Part shown: positions 1 through 7,894 of the stretch, piece by piece
Layout: every line of letters starts with the position of its first letter
Position numbering within the stretch: the stretch's first letter is position 1
Assembly (NCBI GenBank): GCA_964630835.1
Contig: CAZVZM010000041.1
Span: 1 to 16,395 of the forward strand
Length of the DNA: 16,395 nt
Source: Halarsenatibacter sp964630835
GTDB taxonomy: Bacteria; Bacillota; Halanaerobiia; Halanaerobiales; Halarsenatibacteraceae
Direction of reading: 5' to 3'
Program-made: the position numbers and the translations under genes
Notes under the pieces: model-generated
Databases searched by the model: none
The model's input: only the letters and a program-made list of their open reading frames with translations
Told to the model about the DNA's origin: nothing

Positions 1-27
1 TATCACCAAAAATTGCATATCTTGCGG

Positions 28-55
28 TTGACAGTTGCAATGATTATGGTATAAT
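28..55 (+). promoter_or_regulatory. Promoter of the tRNA-Leu gene
   Basis: A perfect -35 hexamer TTGACA lies at 28-33 and a perfect -10 hexamer TATAAT at 50-55, separated by 16 bases. A TG dinucleotide at 47-48, one base before the -10, makes it an extended -10 promoter. The tRNA begins 58 bases after the -10, leaving a short 5' leader to be trimmed. This is the best promoter in the window. Confidence 0.85.
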
Positions 56-113
56 AATTATTGTAGTGAAGATATTGTAGTGAAAATGGCAAAAATAAAT
101 TGTTATGTTATAT

Positions 114-202
114 GCCGAGGTGGCGGAACTGGCAGACGCGCAGCGTTGAGGGCGCTGTGGGCTCTTTAGCCTGTGTGGGTTCGAATCCCACCCTCGGCAC
201 CA
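114..202 (+). tRNA. tRNA-Leu, anticodon GAG
   Basis: The gene folds as a class II tRNA. The acceptor arm GCCGAGG pairs with CCTCGGC, followed by A and an encoded CCA. The anticodon stem CAGCG/CGCTG encloses the loop TTGAGGG, giving anticodon GAG at 148-150, which reads CUC and CUU leucine codons. A long variable arm (GGCT-CTTT-AGCC) is present, as expected for tRNA-Leu, and the T arm GTGGG-TTCGAAT-CCCAC is intact. The total length of 89 bases includes CCA. It is the only gene on the + strand and it converges on the transporter operon. Confidence 0.96.
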
Positions 203-248
203 TTTTTATGTGCTTAACCATAAATGAAAACTGTCCATAATTATTTTA

Positions 249-272
249 GGCCCGGGAATTACACCCGGGCCC
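249..272 (+). terminator. Terminator after tRNA-Leu, possibly shared by both strands
   Basis: A perfect 8-bp GC-only stem GGCCCGGG/CCCGGGCC (249-256 with 264-271) encloses a 7-base loop. On the + strand it is followed by CTTTATATTTAT, a moderate U tract, so it probably ends tRNA transcription. On the - strand the following TAAAATAATT is a poorer tract. Still, the hairpin lies about 60 bases past the last gene of the converging transporter operon and may slow or stop polymerase from that side as well. Confidence 0.75.
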
Positions 273-330
273 TTTATATTTATCTTCTTTGAATATATTG
301 CTTCATCCACAAATTCATTTCTTTATCTTT

Positions 331-723
331 TCAATCATCCTCTTTTTCTTCCAGCTCTTCAACATCCACCCCATTTTCTTCAGCTTTTTTCCTCAGCTCA
401 TCCTTTAGATATTCAGTCATTTTTTCCTCATTTATCCCGGTGCTCGATTGATAGGGAGAATACTGAGGGGGAATTTCGGAATCTTCCCCCTGCAATTCCT
501 TCCGCAGTTCCTTTATCTCCTGTTTTGATTTTCTTCCCTTCCACAGGAAGAAAACAGCATACATGCCCAGAAAAAATCCGGTCATGAGCAGAACGTAGCT
601 AACAACATTGAGAAAATATGTGGGGCGGATTCTCTCTATAATCATGGCAAAGAGAAAGCCCCAGCCGGCTATCATCATAACCGGCGAAGCTATCAGCATA
701 AGTCTAACCTTAAACCGCGACAT
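331..723 (-). CDS. Small two-helix membrane protein of unknown function at the end of the transporter operon
   Basis: I do not recognise this 130-residue protein. It has two hydrophobic helices, roughly residues 7-28 and 37-61, joined by a short charged turn. A hydrophilic tail of about 65 residues follows, rich in Lys and Glu, helical in character and ending in an acidic cluster. An inside N-terminus and a cytoplasmic tail are predicted from the positive residues flanking the helices. I chose the ATG at 723 because AGGAGG sits about 10 bases upstream. A longer reading from 777 exists but lies inside oppF and has no site. The start overlaps the oppF stop by 14 bases, so the two are probably translationally coupled. 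This suggests, without proving, an accessory role for the importer. Confidence 0.8.
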   Translation of the reverse strand: MSRFKVRLMLIASPVMMIAGWGFLFAMIIERIRPTYFLNVVSYVLLMTGFFLGMYAVFFLWKGRKSKQEIKELRKELQGEDSEIPPQYSPYQSSTGINEEKMTEYLKDELRKKAEENGVDVEELEEKEDD

Positions 724-1729
724 CCTCAGCTTCCTCCTCATCCTCGTAAAGCCAGCAGGCTGTGCTGCGGCCCTCATTTAGCTCAAATTCGGGAGGGAAC
801 TCCTCATCACATAGGCCATCGATTTTATGTCTGCAGCGAGGATGAAATCGGCAGCCTTCCGGAGGATCGAGCAGACTGGGAGGCTCACCGGGAGGAACTT
901 CTTTGTATGAGTGTATATTGGAGGCATCCGGCTCCGATATCGCTTCCAGCAGAGCCTGAGTGTAGGGATGGGCGGGTTCCCTCAAAAGATCCACCACAGG
1001 CGATTTTTCCACAAGCTTTCCGCCGTACATGATAAATATTCGCTCGGAAAAGTATCGCACCGTGGAAAGGTCATGGGTAATATAGATTATGGATACATCT
1101 CTCTCTCTCTGTATTTTCTCGAAAAGTTCCAGTATCTCCACCCGCACGGAAGCATCCAGCATGGATACAGGCTCATCGGCAAAGATCAATTTGGGGTTAA
1201 GCACCAGAGCCCGAGCCAGGACAACCCGCTGCTGCTGACCTCCGCTGAGCATGTGCGGATATTTGTTAAGAAAATTGTCCACAGGGGTGAGTTTAAGCTC
1301 CTCCATCACATCCCGGATGCGGGTAATGCGCTGATTTTTATCTTTTATGCCATTTACGATCATGGGCTCCTCCAAAATTTTACGCACGCTCATGAAGGGA
1401 GGTAAGGCCCCGTAGGGGTCCTGCTGCACAAAGCCAGTCATTTTATGATATTCCTTCATCTGCTCATCATCATGGTAATCCACCTTTTCTCCCTCAAAGA
1501 TTATTTCACCTGAGTGAGGTTCGTGAATTCCCAGTATAGTTTTAGCCAGAGAACTCTTTCCACAGCCGGATTCACCCACGAGGGAAATAGATTCTCCTTT
1601 CTCCACCTTAAAATCTACCCCGTCAACGGCCTGAACAAATCCCTGGTGGAGAAACCCCCACCTCTTCATCTCAAAGTAGGTATGCAGATCCCTGGCTTCA
1701 ACGAGAATATTATCTTCATCAACAGCCAT
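710..1729 (-). CDS. oppF: Oligopeptide/dipeptide-type ABC importer ATP-binding protein (OppF/DppF)
   Basis: This is one of the two cytoplasmic ATPases that power the importer (339 residues). Walker A GESGCGKSS is at 52-60, the Q-loop glutamine at 102-103, the signature LSGGQQQR at 161-168, Walker B LIFADEP with catalytic Glu at 181-187, and the H-loop histidine at 219. The N-terminal stretch before Walker A, with its aromatic TYFEMKRWGF and QAVDGVDF, is typical of DppF/OppF. The C-terminal oligopeptide-transporter extension contains four cysteines (293, 299, 307, 325) in the family pattern. In some structurally studied relatives this pattern binds an iron-sulfur cluster. The start ATG overlaps the oppD stop by one base (TAATG), with AAGGTGG upstream, so translation is coupled. 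All ATPase motifs are intact. Confidence 0.93.
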   Translation of the reverse strand: MAVDEDNILVEARDLHTYFEMKRWGFLHQGFVQAVDGVDFKVEKGESISLVGESGCGKSSLAKTILGIHEPHSGEIIFEGEKVDYHDDEQMKEYHKMTGFVQQDPYGALPPFMSVRKILEEPMIVNGIKDKNQRITRIRDVMEELKLTPVDNFLNKYPHMLSGGQQQRVVLARALVLNPKLIFADEPVSMLDASVRVEILELFEKIQRERDVSIIYITHDLSTVRYFSERIFIMYGGKLVEKSPVVDLLREPAHPYTQALLEAISEPDASNIHSYKEVPPGEPPSLLDPPEGCRFHPRCRHKIDGLCDEEFPPEFELNEGRSTACWLYEDEEEAEDVAV

Positions 1730-2709
1730 TATTTACCACCTTCCTCATAGAGCCAGCATTTCACTTTATGTCCTTCTTCCGGCTCAAACATGGGCGGTTC
1801 TTCACTGCACTTTTCAAACTCCTGATTGCATCTTTCTGCAAATCTACAGCCCTCCGGGGGATCCAGCAGCCCGGGAGGCTGTCCGGGTATAAAGCCGAGA
1901 GTATCATCCTCTGCCTCCAGCGTGGGTACACTCTCCATCAAACGGCGGGAGTAAGGATGCCAGGGCTCACCGAAAAACGTATAGGCGTCGGTGAACTCCA
2001 CAATATGACCGGCATACATAATCGCAGCCATGTCCGCTATCTCACTGGAGGTGCTGACATCATGAGTGATCAATACGAAACTGATATCTATCTCTTCTTT
2101 AAGTCTTGTTAGCACGTTCATTATATTTGCCTGGGTAAGCATATCCAGCGCGGAGGTGGGCTCATCCAGTATAATAAAATCAGGATCGGTGATGAGAGAC
2201 ATGGCCAGAGCCACCCGCTGTTTCATCCCCCCGCTAAGCTCAAAGGGATAACGGGGAAGAAAATCGCGCGGCACCCCCACGTTATCGAAGGTCTTCTTTA
2301 CTCTCTCCATAGCCTCCTCCTCGCTGTCCACAAGATTGTGTATATGGAGGGGCTCAGCGACCTGATCAGCAACACTAATAACCGGATTAAGGGCATTCAT
2401 GGCTGCCTGAGGAACCATTGCCGCCCGCACCCAGCGAACTTCCTTGCGAAATTTCTCATCGCCGTACTGCATGATATCGCTGCCGTTGAGGAGACAGCGA
2501 CCTTCGTATCTGTAAACATTTTCCGGGAGCAGGCGCAGAATGGCATTGCCCAGCGAGGTTTTGCCGCATCCTGATTCTCCCACTATTACCATGCTTTTTC
2601 CTTTATCCAGATCAAAGCCCACACCATCGACCGCCTGAACTATTCCCCGGCTCGTCTGGTAGTGCAGGTACATATCCTGAACCGACAATACTTTATCGTT
2701 TTCTGCCAT
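1729..2709 (-). CDS. oppD: Oligopeptide/dipeptide-type ABC importer ATP-binding protein (OppD/DppD)
   Basis: This is the second ATPase subunit (326 residues), expected to pair with OppF under the OppBC channel. Walker A GESGCGKTS is at 44-52, the Q-loop Gln at 101, the signature LSGGMKQR at 158-165, Walker B FIILDEP followed by TSALD at 178-188, and the H-loop His at 216. The C-terminal oligo_HPY region has four cysteines (288, 294, 301, 318) spaced as in OppF. The segment after the Q-loop reads QAAMNALNP where many relatives have QDPMTSLNP, a variant I associate with thermophile and archaeal-type Opp systems. It starts 3 bases after the oppC stop, with GGGAGGAA about 8 bases upstream. No defect is visible. 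Confidence 0.93.
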   Translation of the reverse strand: MAENDKVLSVQDMYLHYQTSRGIVQAVDGVGFDLDKGKSMVIVGESGCGKTSLGNAILRLLPENVYRYEGRCLLNGSDIMQYGDEKFRKEVRWVRAAMVPQAAMNALNPVISVADQVAEPLHIHNLVDSEEEAMERVKKTFDNVGVPRDFLPRYPFELSGGMKQRVALAMSLITDPDFIILDEPTSALDMLTQANIMNVLTRLKEEIDISFVLITHDVSTSSEIADMAAIMYAGHIVEFTDAYTFFGEPWHPYSRRLMESVPTLEAEDDTLGFIPGQPPGLLDPPEGCRFAERCNQEFEKCSEEPPMFEPEEGHKVKCWLYEEGGK

Positions 2710-2712
2710 TGT

Positions 2713-4047
2713 TTATTCCTCCCTCAACCTGGGGTTCATAATTCTGTCCAGGGCAAAACCGGTCAGTGAAAAGCTCACACCGATCAGCATCAATATGACT
2801 GCAGGCTGCAGTATCCAGTAGTATCTGCCCATATATAGGGCACCCTGAGACTGGGCATCATTGATCAATTTACCCAGCGTGGGCAGGACCGGATCTCCCA
2901 GCCCCAGCACGGCAAGTGTAGCCTCCAGAAAAACGTAGCTGGGGATAGCCATAACAAACTGGGGAATGAGGAAGGGAATTACTTTTGGCACCATATAGAA
3001 GAATATAATTCGCTTTTGACTGCTTCCATAGGCTTTACTTGCCTCAATATAGGGCTCCTCTTTAATGGACAAAAACATGGATCGGTAGGTGAACATAAAG
3101 CTGCTGAAAATTCCCTTTACAGCAATCACCGATCCCATTACCCACAGCTCCCGGGAATACATCATTCCAACCAGTATCAAAAGCACCAGATTGGGAATAC
3201 ATAAATTTATGTGGGTCAACCGAAGGACTATCCACTCTACCGCTCCTCTAAACCAGGTGGCAACAGCGGCAATAAGCAAAGTGGAGATGTTAGCCACAAC
3301 GGCGATGCTGGCACCAAAGACAAGCGCAATCGGCAGACCCCAGAGCATGGCTACACTCAACTCCCGGCGGCGGTGATCGGTACCAAATATCCCATGCACC
3401 TGACCGTATGAAACCAGCCGGGCATTAATGTCTGCATCTTCCTCAAAGAGGTGACCGGTAATTCTGAGCGTATATTCTCCTTTCAGGGGTTCCGGTTCTT
3501 CAACATCGGGGTCCCTGAACAATCCCACGCGCGGAGAAGCATCAAATTGAGCCTCCAGCTCGTCAGCCCGACTTAAGCGAAAATTGGTTTCCCTCCGGAC
3601 AGAAAAACTGTCAGTCTCGTATACTCTGCCATCGGGAGTTTCCCACTCGACATTTACATGAGGCCTTGTTTCCTCATATTCGGACTCAAACATAATGCTG
3701 ACTTCGCTAGGAAATCCATCATATTGATAATCATAGGGTATCTCAATCTGAAATTCCCTTGCTCCATTTAGATCAGTAAACTCCTTATTCTCGGGAAAAT
3801 CCCGGGAATCTATTCTGTCAGTCCTGGGTAAATCATCACCGGAAAACCAGTCGACATAAACGGGGCGAGCATGCCTCGGCGTTTCCTGCCAGACTTCTCC
3901 TCCGCGCCAGAGCAATAAAGCTTCCTGATATGGAATGACAATGACAATTATTATGGCTGCTATAATCAGTATACCAATTAAAGAAATCCCTGCAATAGCA
4001 GAGGGATATTGTTTTATCTCTTTCAGCTGATCCAGCAATCTCTGCAT
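2713..4047 (-). CDS. oppC: Opp-type ABC importer permease OppC with a large extracytoplasmic insertion
   Basis: This inner-membrane channel subunit has 444 residues, longer than the usual OppC/DppC of about 300. The first helix (about 16-40) is followed by a polar segment of about 175 residues (41-215) before the canonical FGTDHRRREL motif at 221-230, the counterpart of GTDxxGRD. The segment contains beta-like stretches and many acidic residues and should lie outside the membrane. The permease core follows: about five helices, the EAA loop EASKAYGSSQKRIIF at 335-349 that docks onto an ATPase, and the LGLGDPVLPTLGKLINDA region at 381-398. Its ATG overlaps the oppB stop by one base (TAATG), with GGAGG upstream. 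The insertion may help receive the binding proteins; that part is inference. Confidence 0.92.
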   Translation of the reverse strand: MQRLLDQLKEIKQYPSAIAGISLIGILIIAAIIIVIVIPYQEALLLWRGGEVWQETPRHARPVYVDWFSGDDLPRTDRIDSRDFPENKEFTDLNGAREFQIEIPYDYQYDGFPSEVSIMFESEYEETRPHVNVEWETPDGRVYETDSFSVRRETNFRLSRADELEAQFDASPRVGLFRDPDVEEPEPLKGEYTLRITGHLFEEDADINARLVSYGQVHGIFGTDHRRRELSVAMLWGLPIALVFGASIAVVANISTLLIAAVATWFRGAVEWIVLRLTHINLCIPNLVLLILVGMMYSRELWVMGSVIAVKGIFSSFMFTYRSMFLSIKEEPYIEASKAYGSSQKRIIFFYMVPKVIPFLIPQFVMAIPSYVFLEATLAVLGLGDPVLPTLGKLINDAQSQGALYMGRYYWILQPAVILMLIGVSFSLTGFALDRIMNPRLREE

Positions 4048-5207
4048 TATCCTAAACCTCCTTCTTCAGAACCAACTCTTACGCGAGGATCAAGTATCCC
4101 ATACAGTATATCCAGAATAAATATCATAACAGCCAGCATATAGGCATAAATAATATTTACACCTATTACTATAGGAGTATCAAACAGATGAATAGCCTGA
4201 TAAATCAGTCTTCCCAGGCCGGGCCACATAAATACCTGTTCCAGAACAACGCTGCCCATTATAAGTGTTATTACTCCCATCATAAAGTTTGTAAGGATAG
4301 GGGGCATGGTGGGGCGCAGGATATATTTTCTTTCCAGAGCTCGATTTGATAATCCCTTGGCTTTCCCTACATCAACATAATCCTCCTGAGAATATATCAG
4401 GAAAAAAGTGCGATATTGATAAATGCTGACGAAAAATAACGAAATGACTCCCGCCGCTACCGGCAGCACCAGATGACGGAGAACACTGAGCAGGTAGGGC
4501 AGTGTATCATCCGGGGGCGGTGCTTCTACCATTCCTCCCCAGGGAAACCATCCCAACAGAGCTGCAAATATTAGGATTAAAAATATTCCGTAAAACCAGT
4601 TCGGAGCTGCTGAGGTGGGAGCCAGCAAAATCAAGGCCCTATCCCAGAAGCTTCCGTACTTTCGGGATAAAATCAGGGCAAGGAATATCGTGCTGAAAAA
4701 TAGTATAATAAATGTGGTTCCCATCAATAATAATGTCGGGGCCAGCCGCTCCAGTATCACCATTCTAACCTGCCGCGATCCCGAATCACTTGTTAGCTGT
4801 TCGGCTGTTCCTAAATCCAGAGTCACAGCATCTCTGAGATAGTAAAAACTCCTGAGTATAAAGGGTTCATCCAGGCCAAGTCTCTGCCTTTCACGTTCAA
4901 CCAGAGATTCTTCATATTCGCGCCGGCGTTCTGCCGACCAGTCAGCCATCTCATCTGACATGGCGCGCATCTGCTGGCCAACCTGTTCTCTTATCTGGGC
5001 CTCGCGGATTTCATCAACTGCACCACCCATATTGGCCACCAGAATTAAAATATACACAGCCACTACCGCTGTCAAAAACAGAGTGATCAGACGGACAGAA
5101 AAGTATTTCGCTGTCTCCTTTTTGTTGCTTCTTCCTGCATCTTCTTCTTCGGCAAGCTGAGTCTGTTCCTTGTCAACTCCAGGGTCATCAATAGGTCCTT
5201 GGTCCAT
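4047..5207 (-). CDS. oppB: Opp-type ABC importer permease OppB
   Basis: This is the other channel subunit (386 residues). An acidic cytoplasmic N-terminus of about 35 residues precedes helix 1 (about 38-57). A charged, probably coiled-coil outward segment follows (about 62-145), rich in Glu and Arg, longer than in standard OppB. The core holds RMVILERLAPTLLL (148-161), the EAA loop DYVDVGKAKGLSNRALE (276-292), the EQVFMWPGLGRL motif (323-334) and the terminal DILYGILDPRVR (366-377), all family landmarks. The ATG at 5207 is preferred because AGGAGGTG lies just upstream. An in-frame reading from 5309 would translate a hairpin and lacks a site. It is first of the coupled run oppB-C-D-F. Confidence 0.92.
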   Translation of the reverse strand: MDQGPIDDPGVDKEQTQLAEEEDAGRSNKKETAKYFSVRLITLFLTAVVAVYILILVANMGGAVDEIREAQIREQVGQQMRAMSDEMADWSAERRREYEESLVERERQRLGLDEPFILRSFYYLRDAVTLDLGTAEQLTSDSGSRQVRMVILERLAPTLLLMGTTFIILFFSTIFLALILSRKYGSFWDRALILLAPTSAAPNWFYGIFLILIFAALLGWFPWGGMVEAPPPDDTLPYLLSVLRHLVLPVAAGVISLFFVSIYQYRTFFLIYSQEDYVDVGKAKGLSNRALERKYILRPTMPPILTNFMMGVITLIMGSVVLEQVFMWPGLGRLIYQAIHLFDTPIVIGVNIIYAYMLAVMIFILDILYGILDPRVRVGSEEGGLG

Positions 5208-5237
5208 CGATACACCTCCTAAATATTTACTGCAAGT

Positions 5238-5320
5238 GCAACCGTGGAGGCAGAATATCACCTCCACGATTGCTAAAAACATTTTGCTTTTGGTCTTTTT
5301 GAATTCCAAAAAAGGAATTC
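5238..5320 (-). promoter_or_regulatory. Two hairpins between the binding-protein gene and oppB
   Basis: In the 167-base gap after the binding-protein stop, two inverted repeats stand out. GAATTCC/GGAATTC pairs 5301-5307 with 5314-5320, with a 6-base loop. A 12-bp stem with one mismatch pairs 5238-5250 with 5261-5273; its core is CGTGGAGG/CCTCCACG. Neither is followed by a U run on the - strand, so they are not good terminators. Such hairpins often protect the upstream message or mark processing sites, so that more binding protein than permease is made. That role is inferred. Confidence 0.6.
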
Positions 5321-5374
5321 TGTCCTTAATTAGAAATCCATTAAACTCAGAACTATTCTTTGAACATGTGAGAT

Positions 5375-7852
5375 CTACTGCCCAAAAGTAACCACCCTGG
5401 TGGACTCTAAGACTGGAGACGCAACAAGGCGAGAGGTGACCACAACTTCCACAGTTGTGGAACCAAATCTGAGTTTTTCAGTGATCTCCTCATCCAGGAC
5501 AGCCCGATATTCACCGGGAGACACCATTTCCGCTTCCACAGTGGCAACCAGACTGTCAGCTTCATCGAATACGAGAGCAGTTACCGCAGTGAGATCCTCG
5601 TGAGCATATGGTTCGTCATCCAGCATCACTCTGATATCGAAAACAGCCTCAGATCCAATCCTTATAGAACCAGGTCCGCTGAGCGCTACCTCCGGAATCA
5701 TTGGCTCCACAAACATATCCCAGCGATCTGCAGGATAGGGATAATCCTCATTTCTGCCCAGGTGCACTATTCCCTCCACCGGGTGACCGCGGCGCAGATA
5801 ATAGGGGCCTGTGCCCAGCCAGAAATGACCTCTATCCTGATACCAGCTCTTGAGATTTTCATAACGCTCCTGCATCTCTTCCTCGCTGACAAACTCCGAC
5901 ATCACATTTTCATAGGGAAGAATGCCCTCTTCCATGGCTCTATCCAGATGCCTGTTTAGTATATCAAGGCTGGGTCCTCCAATCAAGTTGAGCTGGTCCA
6001 CATCAAGGGCATCAGCTCTGGAAGAAGAAAGCGCCAGCTCCTCATTAACTTCGGCAAGATAGCTCACAGCCAGATTGTGCCAGGCGCCCGGTCCCTGATC
6101 ATAGTAGGGATAGCCTGAGAAAATATACCACTCAGCATCCAGATAAAAGAGGTCAGAATAATATTCCACGGTTAGGGGATCCATATCAGTTATGCGGAAG
6201 CCGCGGAAATGATCCATGAAGGACTCATACTCCGGAACTTTTGCGGGATCATGAAATTCGCTCTCTTCGGCAGCCCTATCAAAACTGTAATAATTTAAAA
6301 ACCACCAGACAATATCTGCTGCCGAAAACTGACTGCCATCATGCCAGTAGGTTTTTTCCAGAAAATCCTCGGGATAGACGGTGGTCACAGCTCTACGGGC
6401 GCTTACTCCATCGGGATATTTTTCATTTACAGTTATAAATCGCTGTTCCTCTGCATCCCAGTCCGCCCAGGCATCGCCGGGAACCTCCGTGCCCCCTTCT
6501 ACGAATTCCAGATCAACCCAGTCAAGAGTTTTATCGACGGGAAGTCCCTCTTCAATTTTCACGGTGGCCGTTTCAAATCTATTGGGATAGTGGAGTCCGG
6601 TGTAGGGATCCCACTGATATCCCATATCAGCTGTGGATCTTATAAGCATCATATCAAAGACCCAGTTGCTGCCGTCGAGGGGATTCCAGGGCTCGGGCAT
6701 TACACTGGGGAGGCCAAGCCGCAGTTCTCCGCCAACTTCATCGACTTTTCTGGCGGTGTAAGCCCAGAGCCAGGATCCGGAAATACCTCCGGCCAGATCG
6801 GCGGTTAGCTGTACATCAGTTCTATAGGGGTTTACCGCCAGTCTATCCACAAGCCAGATCCGGGTGCTATCCTCAAGGCCCAGCTCCATGGCTTCTATCA
6901 TCATCTCCTGTCTTTCACCCATGGTGGAGAAATCTCTTATAGCCAGTCTATTTGCCACTTCATCAAATTCGGGAGAAGGCTCATAGGCCTGCCAGAGAGG
7001 AGATGCCAGACCGCGGGGAGTATAGAAAAAATCCCAGTTGGTAGCCTGGTCTCTGGCCACAATAGTGGTTACCCAGCCGCCGGTGTAGACGTGAAAGAGT
7101 CCATCCTCGGGATTTCCGCTCATCCATACAGGTGAAGCTTCCGCAGCAGTTGCATACTGCCTGTGAGTGCGAAAACCTATTCTCTCCAGCATGGAAGCGA
7201 CATAATCTCCCACTTCCAGCCTCTCATCTTCTGTGCGAATGAGTATCTTAATCTCCACAGGGCTGCCATCATAGTGCCATACACCATCAATCAGCTCTGC
7301 CCCCAGGGCCACCATCTCTTCAGATATTACAGCTTCAGCCCTCTCGGGATTATAGGCGTATTCCACCTCCATCTCACGCACCTTCTCAATCAATCTGGCA
7401 TAATCGGGGAAAGCGGAGGTGATGGGAAAAAGCCTTGGTACAGCCATGCCGCCAAATATTTCACTGGCCATATAATCCCTGTCAATCAACCAGTTCATTG
7501 CTTCTCTTACCCGGGGAACAGCAAAGGGATTTAACTCTCCCGTCTCTGCAAATACAGGACCTGCCGGGTTAAAGGAGAGTTCATTGTAGGAACCATAGGA
7601 GCGGTCATACTGAATGAGTGGATCCTCCATAATGCGGTTATAGATATCCACTTCCGTTATGGTATCAGCATAGACATCCAGCGCTCCCGTGCTGAGCTGT
7701 CTTATTGCAGCAGAGGTTGATTCTTCCTCGACAGTCACAATACTATCAAGCCAGCCACCGTAGGGCACATCCTCGGCCATCACCTGAGGCAAAAAGCTGA
7801 AGGACAACAATAGGGCAAGACAGACAGTAATAATAGATAATCTCTTAAACAC
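5375..7852 (-). CDS. Secreted substrate-binding protein of the family-5 ABC importer, circularly permuted (second paralogue)
   Basis: The extracytoplasmic receptor for the importer, 825 residues from GTG 7852. I prefer this start because AGAGGGTG lies 6 bases upstream and a normal signal peptide follows (residues 1-26, cut after VMA). A GTG at 7894 is also in frame but has a weak site. There is no lipobox cysteine at the cut. The order of SBP_bac_5 landmarks is reversed. The usual second half comes first: YGGWLDSIV at 31-39, PFAVPRVREAMNWLIDRDY at 109-127, YNPERAEAVI at 167-176. The usual first half follows: VGGELRLGLPS at 373-383, YWHDGSQFSAADIVW at 502-516, GTGPYYL at 680-686. A beta-rich Ig-like domain ends the chain (about 720-825). 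Substrate unknown. Confidence 0.9.
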   Translation of the reverse strand: MFKRLSIITVCLALLLSFSFLPQVMAEDVPYGGWLDSIVTVEEESTSAAIRQLSTGALDVYADTITEVDIYNRIMEDPLIQYDRSYGSYNELSFNPAGPVFAETGELNPFAVPRVREAMNWLIDRDYMASEIFGGMAVPRLFPITSAFPDYARLIEKVREMEVEYAYNPERAEAVISEEMVALGAELIDGVWHYDGSPVEIKILIRTEDERLEVGDYVASMLERIGFRTHRQYATAAEASPVWMSGNPEDGLFHVYTGGWVTTIVARDQATNWDFFYTPRGLASPLWQAYEPSPEFDEVANRLAIRDFSTMGERQEMMIEAMELGLEDSTRIWLVDRLAVNPYRTDVQLTADLAGGISGSWLWAYTARKVDEVGGELRLGLPSVMPEPWNPLDGSNWVFDMMLIRSTADMGYQWDPYTGLHYPNRFETATVKIEEGLPVDKTLDWVDLEFVEGGTEVPGDAWADWDAEEQRFITVNEKYPDGVSARRAVTTVYPEDFLEKTYWHDGSQFSAADIVWWFLNYYSFDRAAEESEFHDPAKVPEYESFMDHFRGFRITDMDPLTVEYYSDLFYLDAEWYIFSGYPYYDQGPGAWHNLAVSYLAEVNEELALSSSRADALDVDQLNLIGGPSLDILNRHLDRAMEEGILPYENVMSEFVSEEEMQERYENLKSWYQDRGHFWLGTGPYYLRRGHPVEGIVHLGRNEDYPYPADRWDMFVEPMIPEVALSGPGSIRIGSEAVFDIRVMLDDEPYAHEDLTAVTALVFDEADSLVATVEAEMVSPGEYRAVLDEEITEKLRFGSTTVEVVVTSRLVASPVLESTRVVTFGQ

Positions 7853-7894
7853 GGGCTTCACCCTCTTTATTTTATTTTGCACTGCTATAAACAC

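Noticed and set aside
724..777. An 18-residue N-terminal extension of the small membrane protein
   Set aside because: It runs inside oppF and lacks a ribosome site, while ATG 723 has AGGAGG at good distance.
911..1405. Open frame of 164 codons on the + strand opposite oppF, and the many similar + strand frames across the window
   Set aside because: They lie antisense to clearly conserved proteins, have no recognisable domains and no ribosome sites, and are explained by codon bias of the opposite strand.
5208..5309. A 34-residue N-terminal extension of OppB
   Set aside because: It would translate the intergenic hairpin, has no ribosome site and adds a stray hydrophobic segment; the ATG at 5207 has AGGAGGTG upstream.
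7853..7894. GTG 7894 as the start of the second binding protein
   Set aside because: It is in frame but has only a weak upstream site and makes a long signal peptide; GTG 7852 has AGAGGGTG and a typical signal peptide. The choice is not certain.
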